A DNA stretch of 64,000 nucleotides from Paenibacillus oralis (GTDB lineage Bacteria; Bacillota; Bacilli; Paenibacillales; Paenibacillaceae), in assembly GCF_003863965.1 (NCBI RefSeq), contig NZ_RRCN01000001.1:3740304-3804303 (forward strand), written 5' to 3'. Each line of letters begins with the position of its first letter. The first letter of the stretch is position 1. Below the pieces are notes generated by a model. The model was not told where the DNA came from. It searched no databases and saw only the letters and a list, made by a program, of their open reading frames with translations. Shown one piece after another: positions 8,702 through 17,969 of this stretch. Position numbers and translations under genes: made by a program.

Positions 8702-9994
8702 TCAAGCATCCGCATCCAGCATGGCCGGCACGTTGATTTCTTTCACGCACGAAGCGTTCGAGAGATGAATGACGCATCTGACCAGTTCAACGATATCCTG
8801 CAGGGGGATTTGCGCTCCGCGGTAGGCCGACCAGACCGCTTCGGCGCCGGCTTCATAAGGCATTTGGGTGGCCAGTTCTCCCGGATTAATGCAGGTTACG
8901 CCGATGGCATGCGGCTTAAGATGCTCCCTTAACGCATTAGCTGCGCCGCGCAGACCAAACTTGGATGCGGCAAAAGCGACCTGGGATATATGATTGTTCT
9001 CCAGTCCTGCGGTCGAACCGATCAGAACGATTTTGCCCCGGTCCGATTGTTTCAGATTCGGCAGCAGCTTCTGAATGCAGGTGATCGCGGAGGTCAAGTT
9101 TACCTGGAGGATGGCGGATATGTGCTGTGGGTCGTCTTTTTCAAAATCATAGTCTGCGCCGAACCCCCGGCTTTCCCAGATCCCGACATTATAGATGAGC
9201 ACGTCGATGACCGCGCCCTGAAGCGCTTTGGCGATGATGCTTCCGGCATCCGGCGAAGCGAGATCGGCTTCAATCCAATGGCGGTGTACGCCGTCGGCAA
9301 GTTCCAAACTTTGCGGACGGCTGCGGGAGACGATCCACACGGTATCCCCGGCGGCGGGCAAGGCTTTGGCGAACGCGCCGCCCAGGCCTTGGCTGGCTCC
9401 GAAAATAATAAAGCGGCGGCCGGCCGCCGGCTTGACTTCGCCGGAAATCGCCGGCATATCCTCTTTGAGGATGGCAAAGGTTTGATGGTCCCGCCATTCT
9501 CCGTTAATTTTTACGTTTTTGCGGGCAAGCCCTTCTTTCTTAAAACCCGCTTTCAGCAGCACCTGCATCGATGCGGCATTATGCGGCATCACCCCGGCTT
9601 CGATCCGGTGAAGGTCCAACTCATCAAACGCATATTGGACGACAAGCTTCACGGCTTCCGTCATATAACCTTGGCCGTTGTAAGCCTGATCGAGGAAATA
9701 GCCGATCCAGCAGCCTTGCAGATTTCCGCGGGCGACCTCGGTTAACATCACTTCGCCGATCACTTCATCCGAGCCCGGCAAAAAAATCAAGAAAAGGTAG
9801 CCTTGATCGGCTTCGCTTTGTTCCAAAAATCTGCCGATTCTATCCGCCTGCCCCTGATAGGTGTAAAAAGATTCGTCCCTTTTGCCGCTGAATTGCTGGA
9901 AAAATGGCCGGTTTCTTACCTCGAGATCCAGCAGGGACTGGGCGTCTTCTTTGGCGGCTGGTTTCAGTATAATTCGTTTTCCTTGCAACAGCAT
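8702..9994 (-). CDS. Fusion protein: GNAT acetyltransferase + short-chain dehydrogenase
   Basis: 430 residues with two unrelated enzyme domains. Residues ~1-170 are a RimJ/RimL-type GNAT acetyltransferase (acetyl-CoA loop DQAYNGQGYMTEAV; HNAASMQVLLKAGFKKEG). Residues ~190-430 are an SDR (cofactor motif GASQGLGGAF, NVGIWES, Ser in LIGSTAG, and catalytic Tyr apparently replaced: AFAASKFGLRG has Phe-Ala-Ala-Ser-Lys). The start at 9994 has GGAGG 8 bp upstream. The reading frame crosses the junction (SGEVKPAAGRR) without a stop. RimJ-like domains acetylate ribosomal protein N-termini or small amines; no substrate can be inferred. The possible loss of the SDR Tyr makes catalysis by that half uncertain. 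Confidence 0.85.
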   Translation of the reverse strand: MLLQGKRIILKPAAKEDAQSLLDLEVRNRPFFQQFSGKRDESFYTYQGQADRIGRFLEQSEADQGYLFLIFLPGSDEVIGEVMLTEVARGNLQGCWIGYFLDQAYNGQGYMTEAVKLVVQYAFDELDLHRIEAGVMPHNAASMQVLLKAGFKKEGLARKNVKINGEWRDHQTFAILKEDMPAISGEVKPAAGRRFIIFGASQGLGGAFAKALPAAGDTVWIVSRSRPQSLELADGVHRHWIEADLASPDAGSIIAKALQGAVIDVLIYNVGIWESRGFGADYDFEKDDPQHISAILQVNLTSAITCIQKLLPNLKQSDRGKIVLIGSTAGLENNHISQVAFAASKFGLRGAANALREHLKPHAIGVTCINPGELATQMPYEAGAEAVWSAYRGAQIPLQDIVELVRCVIHLSNASCVKEINVPAMLDADA

Positions 9995-10177
9995 GTTTTG
10001 CCTCCTTTTTGCGGAATCTGCAGCAGGTAACCCATTCAAGGAATTCGTTTCATTATAACATCCGGGATTTTATTGCACCACGCTGCGGTAAATACGTTCC
10101 TCCTCTAATAAAACCATCAAAGATGGGAGATTTTAAAAAAGAGATTTTGATCTCAGGATCAAAGGAGTGAATCCATC

Positions 10178-11083
10178 GTGAAAGTAGTGGTAACGGGCGC
10201 GGCGGGCAAAATCGGCCGCTGGACCGTAAGAACGTTCCTTGAAGCGGGGCACGACGTAGTCGCTTCGGACCGGAAACTGCGGGAAGAATCCGCGTCGAAA
10301 AATTTTATCCAGGCGGATTTGCGCGATTACGGCCAGGTTATCCAGCTCCTGTTGGGATGCGATGCCGTCGTTCATCTGGGGAACATCCCTACGGACGTAA
10401 GAAATACGCCCCAGGCCATATTCGAAAATAACATGATCGTCAATTTCAATATCCTCGAAGCCTGCAAGGATTTGAAAATTCCCAAGCTGGTATGGGCGTC
10501 CAGCGAAACTGTGTTAGGGTATCCGTTCGTACCGGAAGAGCTTAGTTATCTTCCCGTGGATGAAGAGCATCCGACGCTCGTCAAGTCCTCCTATGCGATG
10601 GCGAAGGCGCTGACGGAACAGCTGACGGGGATGTTTCACAAACTGACGAATGCCCAGCTCGTATCCCTTCGTTTCGCCAACATGTATGAACCCGACGAGT
10701 ATGAGAAGATTCCGATCTTGCACTGGCATGACAAGGAGAAGGATATTCAGAAGAAAAACGCATGGGCTTACTGCGATGTACGGGACGCCGCAACCGCCTG
10801 CCTGCTGGCGATAGAGAAGAACGGGCTGGGACATGAGGTCTTCCACATCACGGCCCCGGACACGATCATGCCCGATCCGAGCCGCGATCTGGCCGAAAAG
10901 TATTTTCCGAAGGTCCCTTTAAAGAAGGAGATCCAAGGCCACGAGACGCTGATGGCTATCGACAAGGCCCGGAAAACACTCGGTTATGAACCCCGTTATT
11001 CCTGGCGCTCCATCCTGAATCTGGACGGCTCGACCAAGGCGATGCCTGAGGATCAGCTCGCTTTGTCTCACACGGATATCTAA
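10178..11083 (+). CDS. NAD-dependent epimerase/dehydratase family protein
   Basis: 301-residue extended SDR. It has the N-terminal Rossmann motif GAAGKIGRW (residues 8-16), an acidic residue at the end of strand 2 (VVASDRK), and the active-site Tyr-x3-Lys in SSYAMAK. It ends the first domain with typical nucleotide-sugar or sugar-epimerase topology. The start is a GTG or the first ATG-equivalent after AAAGGAG. No sugar-pathway neighbours are present, so the substrate is unknown. A terminator follows 14 bp after the stop. Confidence 0.9.
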   Translation: MKVVVTGAAGKIGRWTVRTFLEAGHDVVASDRKLREESASKNFIQADLRDYGQVIQLLLGCDAVVHLGNIPTDVRNTPQAIFENNMIVNFNILEACKDLKIPKLVWASSETVLGYPFVPEELSYLPVDEEHPTLVKSSYAMAKALTEQLTGMFHKLTNAQLVSLRFANMYEPDEYEKIPILHWHDKEKDIQKKNAWAYCDVRDAATACLLAIEKNGLGHEVFHITAPDTIMPDPSRDLAEKYFPKVPLKKEIQGHETLMAIDKARKTLGYEPRYSWRSILNLDGSTKAMPEDQLALSHTDI

Positions 11084-11097
11084 TGGGGAAAATCATC

Positions 11098-11130
11098 AAA
11101 ACCGCCTGCGAGTCTGCAGACGGTTTTTTT
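11098..11130 (+). terminator. Rho-independent terminator
   Basis: Stem AAACCG-C-CTGC, loop GAGTCT, GCAG-A-CGGTTT, followed by a T-run to 11130. It ends the epimerase gene. Confidence 0.85.
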
Positions 11131-11131
11131 A

Positions 11132-11443
11132 TTGCCGGAATGCGCCGATAGGGGACAAGCGTTAAAAGCTATAGTTACGCTTGTTTTTGATCACCAATTG
11201 ACGAGAGAGTTTGCAATAGATTACATGAAACAATTGTTAAACGGCAGGCTTTCGGATACCCCATATTATTTGAACGCCGAGATCATGTCTTGCTCCAGTG
11301 ATCTTTACCCGCTCCAAGTTTACGAAGATATCAATCAACTGTATGAAAGCGGGGAACTCGAGAAGAACTACATAGATTTTTCAATTACCGCTCAAACTTT
11401 CAGCCCATTCTCTCACTCTCCGGGTGCTCTCTTCTTCGGATAA
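11132..11443 (+). pseudogene. Remnant of a DUF1186-like gene
   Basis: An open frame whose middle (about 11153-11385, reading ALKAIVTLVFDHQLTREF and DLYPLQVYEDINQLYESG) looks like an internal fragment of the DUF1186 / SEC-C-associated family. It has no ribosome binding site, starts directly behind a terminator, and its 3' part runs into the convergent VOC gene. The intact family is about twice as long or more. The family assignment is from memory of the pattern and is moderate; that the gene is broken is clear. Confidence 0.5.
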
Positions 11444-11896
11444 ATCCTCAACCCTGGTCATAATGCTCCATCTCACCCCAAAAGGATCCCAAATGCTTCC
11501 GAACCGGTCACCTGAAACAAAGTTTGTAACGGCCTCTCTGACTCGCGCACCTTTTGCTACTGCATGTTCAAATACCTGATCCACGTCAGCAACATAAATG
11601 CCCAAGGAATAGCAGGCATTATCCTCACCAGGCGGCAAAACCAGTTTATAGGACGGATTCGCTGCTCCCAACTGCAAAAATCCATTTCCAAAATCCAATT
11701 CCGCATGCACAACTATTTTATTGCCGTTTTCATCCGAAAACTCAGTAATATCCTTAACCCTTGCGTGAAAAACAGATTTATAGAACTCGATGGCTTCAGA
11801 AGGATGATTCACTACGATAAATGGTGTTATCGCCGTAAATCCGTTAGGTACTCCATTTTTTGTATAGTTTCCGGTTGCTCCAATGTATTTCGTCAT
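11381..11896 (-). CDS. VOC family protein (PhnB-like)
   Basis: 171 residues. The vicinal-oxygen-chelate fold is indicated by FTAITPFIVVNHPSEAIEFYKSVF at the N-terminus, HAELDFGNGFLQLG in the middle and the terminal WDPFGVRWSIMTR. These match the PhnB/YdcI-like branch of the glyoxalase/bleomycin-resistance superfamily. Metal-binding His/Glu positions are only partly recognisable, so enzymatic activity is not assured. The ATG has GGAGGAAC 7 bp upstream. A TATAAT box (11952-11947 on the minus strand) and a perfect operator-like palindrome precede it. Confidence 0.85.
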   Translation of the reverse strand: MTKYIGATGNYTKNGVPNGFTAITPFIVVNHPSEAIEFYKSVFHARVKDITEFSDENGNKIVVHAELDFGNGFLQLGAANPSYKLVLPPGEDNACYSLGIYVADVDQVFEHAVAKGARVREAVTNFVSGDRFGSIWDPFGVRWSIMTRVEDLSEEESTRRVREWAESLSGN

Positions 11897-11962
11897 GGTT
11901 GTTCCTCCTCGTATAATTGATCAAGCATCTATCGAAGCTTTTCGTCATTATAAATCATTTAC

Positions 11963-11981
11963 ACTGACAGCTGCTGTCAGT
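11963..11981. promoter_or_regulatory. Operator-like palindrome before the VOC gene
   Basis: ACTGACAGCTGCTGTCAGT: perfect 8-bp arms around CTG. It overlaps where the -35 region of the VOC promoter would be, given TATAAT at 11947-11952 on the minus strand. The size and symmetry suit a TetR-family repressor, but no such regulator is encoded nearby. Confidence 0.55.
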
Positions 11982-11999
11982 AATACCTTTTGAGACGAA

Positions 12000-12038
12000 T
12001 TGACAATCCGTTTACCCGGCAATGATACAGCGTTAATA
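12000..12038 (+). promoter_or_regulatory. PhoP-box-like direct repeats before the GDPD gene
   Basis: Four hexamers at an exact 11-bp pitch: TTGACA (12000), TTTACC (12011), ATGATA (12022) and TTAATA (12033). The Bacillus PhoP site consists of TT(A/C/T)A(C/T)A repeats at 11-bp pitch. Matches here are 5, 5, 4 and 6 of 6. The first hexamer also resembles a sigma-A -35 box, so an ordinary promoter is an alternative reading. Confidence 0.5.
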
Positions 12039-12136
12039 AATCCCCGTTAAAGTGAAGGTATCGTCAGATGTTGGAGAACCTCGTGTTCGGCCGGGCAGAC
12101 GGCGGCCCTTAAAGCTTTTCAAAGCAATTGAATATC

Positions 12137-12235
12137 GGGTAGAGACAAGGAGAAAACCCTCTTTACGTTATCCGCATGGCAAAACGGACCGGATTGGTCC
12201 ATGGCCTCGCGGGAGCGGAAAAGAAGGGTTTTTTG
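12137..12235 (+). promoter_or_regulatory. Leader A: antiterminator/terminator switch, GlpP-type candidate
   Basis: GGGT (12137) can pair with ACCC (~12156) across a loop containing GAGACAAGGAGAAA. The alternative pairing AAAACCCTCTTT with AAAGAAGGGTTTT makes a terminator ending in TTTTTT at ~12232. The two pairings share the CCC and are mutually exclusive. The loop is nearly the same as in the leader at 18049-18145 (GAGACRAGGAGAAA in both). Both leaders precede glycerophosphodiester/glycerol-phosphate genes, which suggests a glycerol-3-phosphate-responsive antiterminator such as GlpP. That is inference. Confidence 0.6.
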
Positions 12236-12342
12236 TGCTGCCTAAAAAAGCTTGGGACCGTGTCTTCTTTAGCCGGACGACGGACGTGCGCCGCATCTTT
12301 CAACCTATTTGAACTTGCACTATTACAGGGAGGGATACGCGA

Positions 12343-15300
12343 ATGTACAAAGCAACAAAGCTGTTGAATATGATTGCCGTTCTGTCGCTCCTGGCCGGAC
12401 TCGCGGATGTCGGACTTAGGCCCGCGCCGGTTGCGGCGGCGGCGGAACCGGGGAGGGCGGAGATACGGGCCGCTCGAACCCTGACGGCCCCCGCGATCGA
12501 CGGGAGGCTCGATGAATCGTTCTGGAACGTAAGCGAGCCGCTCACGGTGCATACCGATCCGTCTGCAAGTGAAGACAGCCGGCTTGGCTTGCTGTGGGAC
12601 GACGCCTATTTATACATAGGTGTGCGGATCGAGGATGATACGCCGATTAGCGGAGCGTCCGGGTATTGGTTTGATCAGGACAGCCTGCACCTGTTCTTCG
12701 ATCCGGCGCTGCACCGGTCGTCGCCATTTGTGCAGGATGATATGCAGATCGGCCTCGTTTACGCGGAGGGCTCAAGCACGCCGGAGTTCCGGTTCGGCGC
12801 GGCCTTAAACAATCACGCGGGGAAGGACGAGAAAAAGGTGCTTCGCGCCATCCAGGCCACGCCGGAAGGATGGACCGCGGAGCTTGCCGTGCCGTGGGAT
12901 ATGCTGAATACGGATCCCCGCTTGAGCCGGCAGCTCGGCTTTGAGGTGGGCGTCACCAACCGTTACGATGCCGCTGATACGGCCAAGCAGCGGACAAGCT
13001 ACTGGAGCGCCTACAATACGATGAGCTTTTGGAATGATACCTCGGGTTATGGGGTGGTGAACCTGGACTACGACGGGCCGGTGTCCGGAGCCGTCGATCC
13101 GGTACTGTTTCAAGAAAATTTCGATGATATGCAGGAAGGTACTGTGCCGCCCGGATGGATATCCGATGTTAATGCGGGCAGCCCGGCTTTCCGGGTGGTT
13201 CATGAGGCGGCTACCGTCACCGGAGACACTTACAGCATAACGGACGCGGTGTATCAGACGTATCAGAACGGCCGACTGCGTTTTGACGGCAACGGAGCGG
13301 GGCTGCAGGCGCGGATTACGGCGCCGGTTCAAAGCGATAATTATACGGTGGAGGCGGATGTCCGAATTGAAAGCGTGCTGAACGGGGCACGCTGGGCGGC
13401 CTTGATGTTCCGGGTTCCCGCAAACGGCAAAGCCCCCTATAATCAAATGGCCGTCCGCCAGAACGGCACGTATGAGTTCGCTTACCGCAAGCCCGACAAC
13501 AACTGGTCCGTCCCGGCAAACGGAACGTGGCGGCCGCTTGAACCGGGCGAGGATTATACGATGAAGGTCCGGGTGTTCGGCAATAACGTCAAGGAATACA
13601 TCAAGGCCAAGGACGACGAGGACTTTACCCTGTTGATGGACAGGACGCTGGAGAGCGACCTGCTGGAGCGGGGAAAGGTGGGTTTTCAAGCTGACCAGAT
13701 GACGGTCTCTTTCGACAACCTGAAGGTTACGCGCATCACGGCGAATCGGCTTGACCTGAACCTGCCGGCTGCGGCGGAAGCGCTGACTGGGCCGCTGACG
13801 GTGACCGGGACTGTATATTACTCCGACGGCTTGGAAGAGCCTGTGACGGGGAAGGAGCTCAAGCTGTATTCTTCGGATGAGAGTGTGATCAAAATCGTCG
13901 ATAATCAGCCCGTTCCGTTGAAGGAAGGCGAGGCGATCGTCACCGCGGTGTACCATCAGGCGGAAGCGAGCGCAACCGTCCGGGTGACGCCGTCGCTGAC
14001 CGGGGCGAAGGTGCTGAAGCTCGCGCACGATACCGGCTACCTGCTGGCGGATGCCGGAACTCCGCTTAAGCTGGCGTCCGTCATGTTCACGGCTGAATCC
14101 AGCGATTATTCCACGGCGGAGCTAAGCGGTGACGCTGTGGAATGGTCCGACGAAAGCGGCGGGGCAATCCGTGTAGATGGTGGGGAATTGGCGGCGGAGC
14201 ATCCCGGCGTATACGAAGTGAAGGTCCGCAAAGACAACGCCGAGCTCAGCCTGATCGTCGTGGCCAAGGCCGCGGAAGACGAAGAATACGTCCTGTATGA
14301 AGAGAACTTCGATCGGCTGGCGGAGGGGGCTTTTCCCGAGGCTTGGACCCGCCTTCAGGGAGCATCCGAGGGCAAAGCGGCCGTACGCGGCGGAGCGTTT
14401 GAGATGCAGGCGTCCGCTTCTCCGGATAACCCGTCCCGGGTGCTGCTGCCTGATTATCTGAAGCTGTTCGGCAACTACACCATCGAGGCGGACATCACGA
14501 ATACGGCTGCAAATAACAGCGCCCGCTGGAATTCGATCATGTTCCGGATTCAAGGCGGGAACTACCCTTATTATCAGATGGCCGTCCGCAAAGACCCGTC
14601 CGCATACAACGGCATCGAATTCGCGGAACGCACGGCGTCGAACCAGTGGAACGTGATGGAGCGCGGCTCCTACACGGAGCCGATGCAGGGAGGGGGGGCG
14701 CTGCATTATACGGTGAAAGCCTTTGGGAACCGGGTCCAGGAATGGGTGGACGAGCTGATGATTATCGATTCGGTCAAGGCAACCGCCTACGATAAAGGCG
14801 GCATCGGCTTCCAGGCGGACGGCAGCGACATGAGAATCGATAACATCCGGGTGACGCTGCTGGAACAACCGCTGCCCGCTCCGGCGATCGAACCGTTCAT
14901 CAAGGTGGCGGAGCCGGAAACGCGGATTGCCATGGCGCCGACGATTGTGACAGATATTGCCCGCTCCGGCGATCTGGCTAAGCTGACGGGGAGCCAATTG
15001 CCCGCCACGGCGATATTTCACCTGAACGCGGAGTTGACCGTGACGGAACCGGGCGGCGGCCAAGAAATTGCGAGTCTGGATGAGGCGCTTGCCGCGGCCG
15101 GCGCTAAGGTCATTCCGGCCTTTTATGTCACCGAAGAGCTGGCCGTGGACCGGCTGGTTCATGAACTGCGCGCTCGCGGGCTGGAGGATGTGTTTATCGT
15201 TTCGGACCGGGCGGATCTGGTCAAAAGAGCCCGTGCGGCGTATCCGATGATCCGCAGCATTCTGGATTTCACCGCCATCGCCAATCCTTCCCGGGAGGAA

Positions 15301-17925
15301 CTTCTGGACATCCGCAGGCAGACGGCCGCGAGCCAGGCTCGGATCGTGCTGCTGCCGCAAAGCGCGGCGACCCGCGAGAATGTGTCCTACCTGCAGAAGC
15401 TGGCGATCATGGTCTGGAGCAAGGAAGCGCCTGACTCCTCCGGCGGGGTTTTGCCGCTGCATCGCATGATTACGGCCGGGGTCAACGGGATGGTGGCTGC
15501 CGAGCCGGGCGAGGCGCATGAAGCGTTGAAGCTGTACGGACGGGATACGACACTGGTGCGGAAAGTCTATATGATCGGGCACCGCGGCATGCCTTCCGTA
15601 TCGCCGGAAAACACGATCGAAAGCAATACGATGGCATTGGACGCCGGAGCCGATTACATTGAAAACGACATGTTCCTGACCAAAGACGGCTACTTGATCA
15701 TTTCGCACTCTTCCGTGCTGGAAACGACGACGGACGGCTTCGGACCGGTAGAGAACTATACGCTGGCCGAGCTTAAGGCGTTTAACGCCAACAAGCCTTA
15801 TCCGCAGGGTTTTCCGGTGGTCCGGATGCCGACGCTGGACGAACAGCTGGAGCTGGCCCGCGCCAGAGGGCGGATGGTGTATGCCGAGATCAAAACCGAG
15901 ACGCCGGCGGCGGTGGATGCTTTTGTCAGCACCGTAAAAAAATATAACGCCGAGGATATCGTCAATGTCATGTCCTTTCACCCGGCGCAGTTGGACCGGC
16001 TGGCGGTTTTGATGCCGGAAATGAACGCCGGCCTGCTGACCGGCTATATCGCCAGCGAGAACAATGTCGAAGGTTCGCTGCGCGACACGCTCAAAGCGTT
16101 ATCCAAGCAAAACTGGACTTATAATACCGATTATAACGGGCTGGGTCCGAAATTTATGGAAGCGGCCAAGCACCGCGGACTTCTGATTTCCCCGTGGACG
16201 CTAAATAAGCGCGAGGATATCGTCAAGTATTTTAAAATGGGCGCGTTTGGCATTACGACGGATTATACGTATTATGCTTCCGATTGGGCCGCTTCGCTTG
16301 CCGCCCGGGAGCCGGTCATTACCCTGGACAAGGGTGAGAGCAGGACTTTAAGCGCCCAGGTTGAAACGTACAAAGGCGACAAAACGGAGGTCGAGCCCGA
16401 AGTCGTGCTGATTGCCGGAGCTGACGCGGTGCAGGCGGACGGGGCGTCGATTCAGGCGGTCGGAGCCGGTAAAGCCTACGCGCTGCTGCGCTACTCTGCT
16501 GCGATCGACGGCGGCGGCACCTACGATCTGTACTCCGAGCCTGTGGAAATTGCCGTTAACGGCGGCGGCGAATCGCCGGGGGGCGGCAATAACGGAGGAG
16601 GCAACAATGGAGGAGGCGGTAATGGTGGCAGCAGTGGTGGCGGTTCGCCTGGCAACAGCAGCGGCGGAACGAACAGCGGAAATAGCGGAGCGTCCGGGAC
16701 CGGCGGTGTTTCGCAGCCAGGCCAAGCTGAGCAGACAGGCGTAGTGGAAGCCACCGGCGGCGCAGTTTCGGCCGCGGAGCTGGAGCAGGCGTTCCGGGAC
16801 GGCCGGCGGGTTGAGGTCAGATTTACGGGTGAGCGTCTGACGCTGCCACTGTCCGTGCTGTCCGAAGCGGCAGGAACGAGCGGAGCGGAACTGACGGCGG
16901 TAAACGCCGATCTGAACGCGGGCTATAGACTGCCGCTGCACCAGCTCGATACCGCACAGGCGGCAAAGGCTCTCGGCGTTAACGCGGATGCGCTGGAACT
17001 GGTCGTCACCGTTCGCGGGCTGGACAGCGCTGAGGCGGAAGCCGTACGGAACGCCGCCGACCGCGCGGGCGGAACGCTGGCCGGGCCTGCCGTGGAGTTC
17101 GCCCTTGAGGCGGCGGCCCCTTCGTTCCAATCCGCCGTACCGTTCGCACTCCTTGGCAGCATCAAGTATATTGGCCTTTCGGGGGATGGAAACGGCATGG
17201 AAATCGCCGGCGCCCGGTACGAAACGGCACAGAAGGCGCTGTCCTTTACGCCGGGCCGGTATGCGGCGGACGCTCCAGAAGTCGTCCTGATCCATGGCGG
17301 CAACGGGATTTATACGGCCGTCGCGATGAACAAGGACTTCGCCGACATGAACGGCCACTGGGCCGAAGCCGCTGCCGAGAAGCTGGCGAACCGGCTGCTC
17401 TTAAGCGGCACCGGCGGCGGAGCGTTCGAACCCGACCGCGCCGTGACCCGGGCCGAATTTGCGGCGATGCTGGTGCGCGCGTTAGGGCTAAGCGATAGCG
17501 AAAGCACGGCCGCTTCGGAGCAGGGCGCGGTGACCCCGGCGCTGTCCGACGTCGGCGCGAACGATTGGTTTGCTCCGTATGTGCGGGCAGCTTCTGCGGC
17601 CGGGCTTGTGAGCGGCTATGCCGATGGAACCTTCCGCCCGGACGCTCCCGTAACCCGCGGCGAGCAGGCGGTCATGATGGCCAGGGCCATAAAGCTGGCC
17701 GGTTTTGGCGGCGAGGCTGCGGCTGCGGGAGGCTCCGGCGCGCTTGAGCGGTTCCGCGACGCCTCTGAGGTGAAATGGGGACAAGCAGAATGGAGTCTGG
17801 TCCTTGAGGCGGGCTTGTTTAATGGCATATCCGGGAATAGGCTGGCGCCTGCGGCTCCGTCGTCGCGCGCGCAGTCGGCGGTCATACTGGAACGTTTCCT
17901 TGAAGCGTCCGGCTTTCTGGAATAA
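12343..17925 (+). CDS. Giant secreted S-layer-anchored glycerophosphodiester phosphodiesterase
   Basis: 1860 residues. Order: signal peptide (~1-32, AAAA cleavage region); CBM9-like carbohydrate-binding domain (~43-230, APAIDGRLDESFW); LamG/concanavalin-like domain (~255-460, ENFDDMQEG); Ig-like (~467-550); second LamG-like domain (~650-843, ENFDRLAEG); degenerate TIM-barrel-like segment (~880-1075); catalytic GDPD domain (~1077-1320, GHRGMPSVSPENT, ENDMFLTKDG, ISHSSVLETTTDG); Ig-like piece; Gly/Asn/Ser-rich linker (~1405-1466); and three SLH repeats (~1668-1860, DMNGHWAEAA, DWFAPYVRAA). GDPDs hydrolyse glycerophosphodiesters to glycerol-3-phosphate and an alcohol. SLH repeats attach the protein to secondary cell-wall polymer. 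It is preceded by the leader and PhoP-like repeats, and works logically with the Ugp-type importer downstream. Confidence 0.92.
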   Translation: MYKATKLLNMIAVLSLLAGLADVGLRPAPVAAAAEPGRAEIRAARTLTAPAIDGRLDESFWNVSEPLTVHTDPSASEDSRLGLLWDDAYLYIGVRIEDDTPISGASGYWFDQDSLHLFFDPALHRSSPFVQDDMQIGLVYAEGSSTPEFRFGAALNNHAGKDEKKVLRAIQATPEGWTAELAVPWDMLNTDPRLSRQLGFEVGVTNRYDAADTAKQRTSYWSAYNTMSFWNDTSGYGVVNLDYDGPVSGAVDPVLFQENFDDMQEGTVPPGWISDVNAGSPAFRVVHEAATVTGDTYSITDAVYQTYQNGRLRFDGNGAGLQARITAPVQSDNYTVEADVRIESVLNGARWAALMFRVPANGKAPYNQMAVRQNGTYEFAYRKPDNNWSVPANGTWRPLEPGEDYTMKVRVFGNNVKEYIKAKDDEDFTLLMDRTLESDLLERGKVGFQADQMTVSFDNLKVTRITANRLDLNLPAAAEALTGPLTVTGTVYYSDGLEEPVTGKELKLYSSDESVIKIVDNQPVPLKEGEAIVTAVYHQAEASATVRVTPSLTGAKVLKLAHDTGYLLADAGTPLKLASVMFTAESSDYSTAELSGDAVEWSDESGGAIRVDGGELAAEHPGVYEVKVRKDNAELSLIVVAKAAEDEEYVLYEENFDRLAEGAFPEAWTRLQGASEGKAAVRGGAFEMQASASPDNPSRVLLPDYLKLFGNYTIEADITNTAANNSARWNSIMFRIQGGNYPYYQMAVRKDPSAYNGIEFAERTASNQWNVMERGSYTEPMQGGGALHYTVKAFGNRVQEWVDELMIIDSVKATAYDKGGIGFQADGSDMRIDNIRVTLLEQPLPAPAIEPFIKVAEPETRIAMAPTIVTDIARSGDLAKLTGSQLPATAIFHLNAELTVTEPGGGQEIASLDEALAAAGAKVIPAFYVTEELAVDRLVHELRARGLEDVFIVSDRADLVKRARAAYPMIRSILDFTAIANPSREELLDIRRQTAASQARIVLLPQSAATRENVSYLQKLAIMVWSKEAPDSSGGVLPLHRMITAGVNGMVAAEPGEAHEALKLYGRDTTLVRKVYMIGHRGMPSVSPENTIESNTMALDAGADYIENDMFLTKDGYLIISHSSVLETTTDGFGPVENYTLAELKAFNANKPYPQGFPVVRMPTLDEQLELARARGRMVYAEIKTETPAAVDAFVSTVKKYNAEDIVNVMSFHPAQLDRLAVLMPEMNAGLLTGYIASENNVEGSLRDTLKALSKQNWTYNTDYNGLGPKFMEAAKHRGLLISPWTLNKREDIVKYFKMGAFGITTDYTYYASDWAASLAAREPVITLDKGESRTLSAQVETYKGDKTEVEPEVVLIAGADAVQADGASIQAVGAGKAYALLRYSAAIDGGGTYDLYSEPVEIAVNGGGESPGGGNNGGGNNGGGGNGGSSGGGSPGNSSGGTNSGNSGASGTGGVSQPGQAEQTGVVEATGGAVSAAELEQAFRDGRRVEVRFTGERLTLPLSVLSEAAGTSGAELTAVNADLNAGYRLPLHQLDTAQAAKALGVNADALELVVTVRGLDSAEAEAVRNAADRAGGTLAGPAVEFALEAAAPSFQSAVPFALLGSIKYIGLSGDGNGMEIAGARYETAQKALSFTPGRYAADAPEVVLIHGGNGIYTAVAMNKDFADMNGHWAEAAAEKLANRLLLSGTGGGAFEPDRAVTRAEFAAMLVRALGLSDSESTAASEQGAVTPALSDVGANDWFAPYVRAASAAGLVSGYADGTFRPDAPVTRGEQAVMMARAIKLAGFGGEAAAAGGSGALERFRDASEVKWGQAEWSLVLEAGLFNGISGNRLAPAAPSSRAQSAVILERFLEASGFLE

Positions 17926-17969
17926 GGTTCCCGGACGGGCGTGAATCCTGCGCGCTCTTTTGCAAACCG

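Noticed and set aside
12805..15981. Two long minus-strand open frames opposite the GDPD gene
   Set aside because: GC-rich shadow frames with Arg/His-rich sequence and no recognisable domains.
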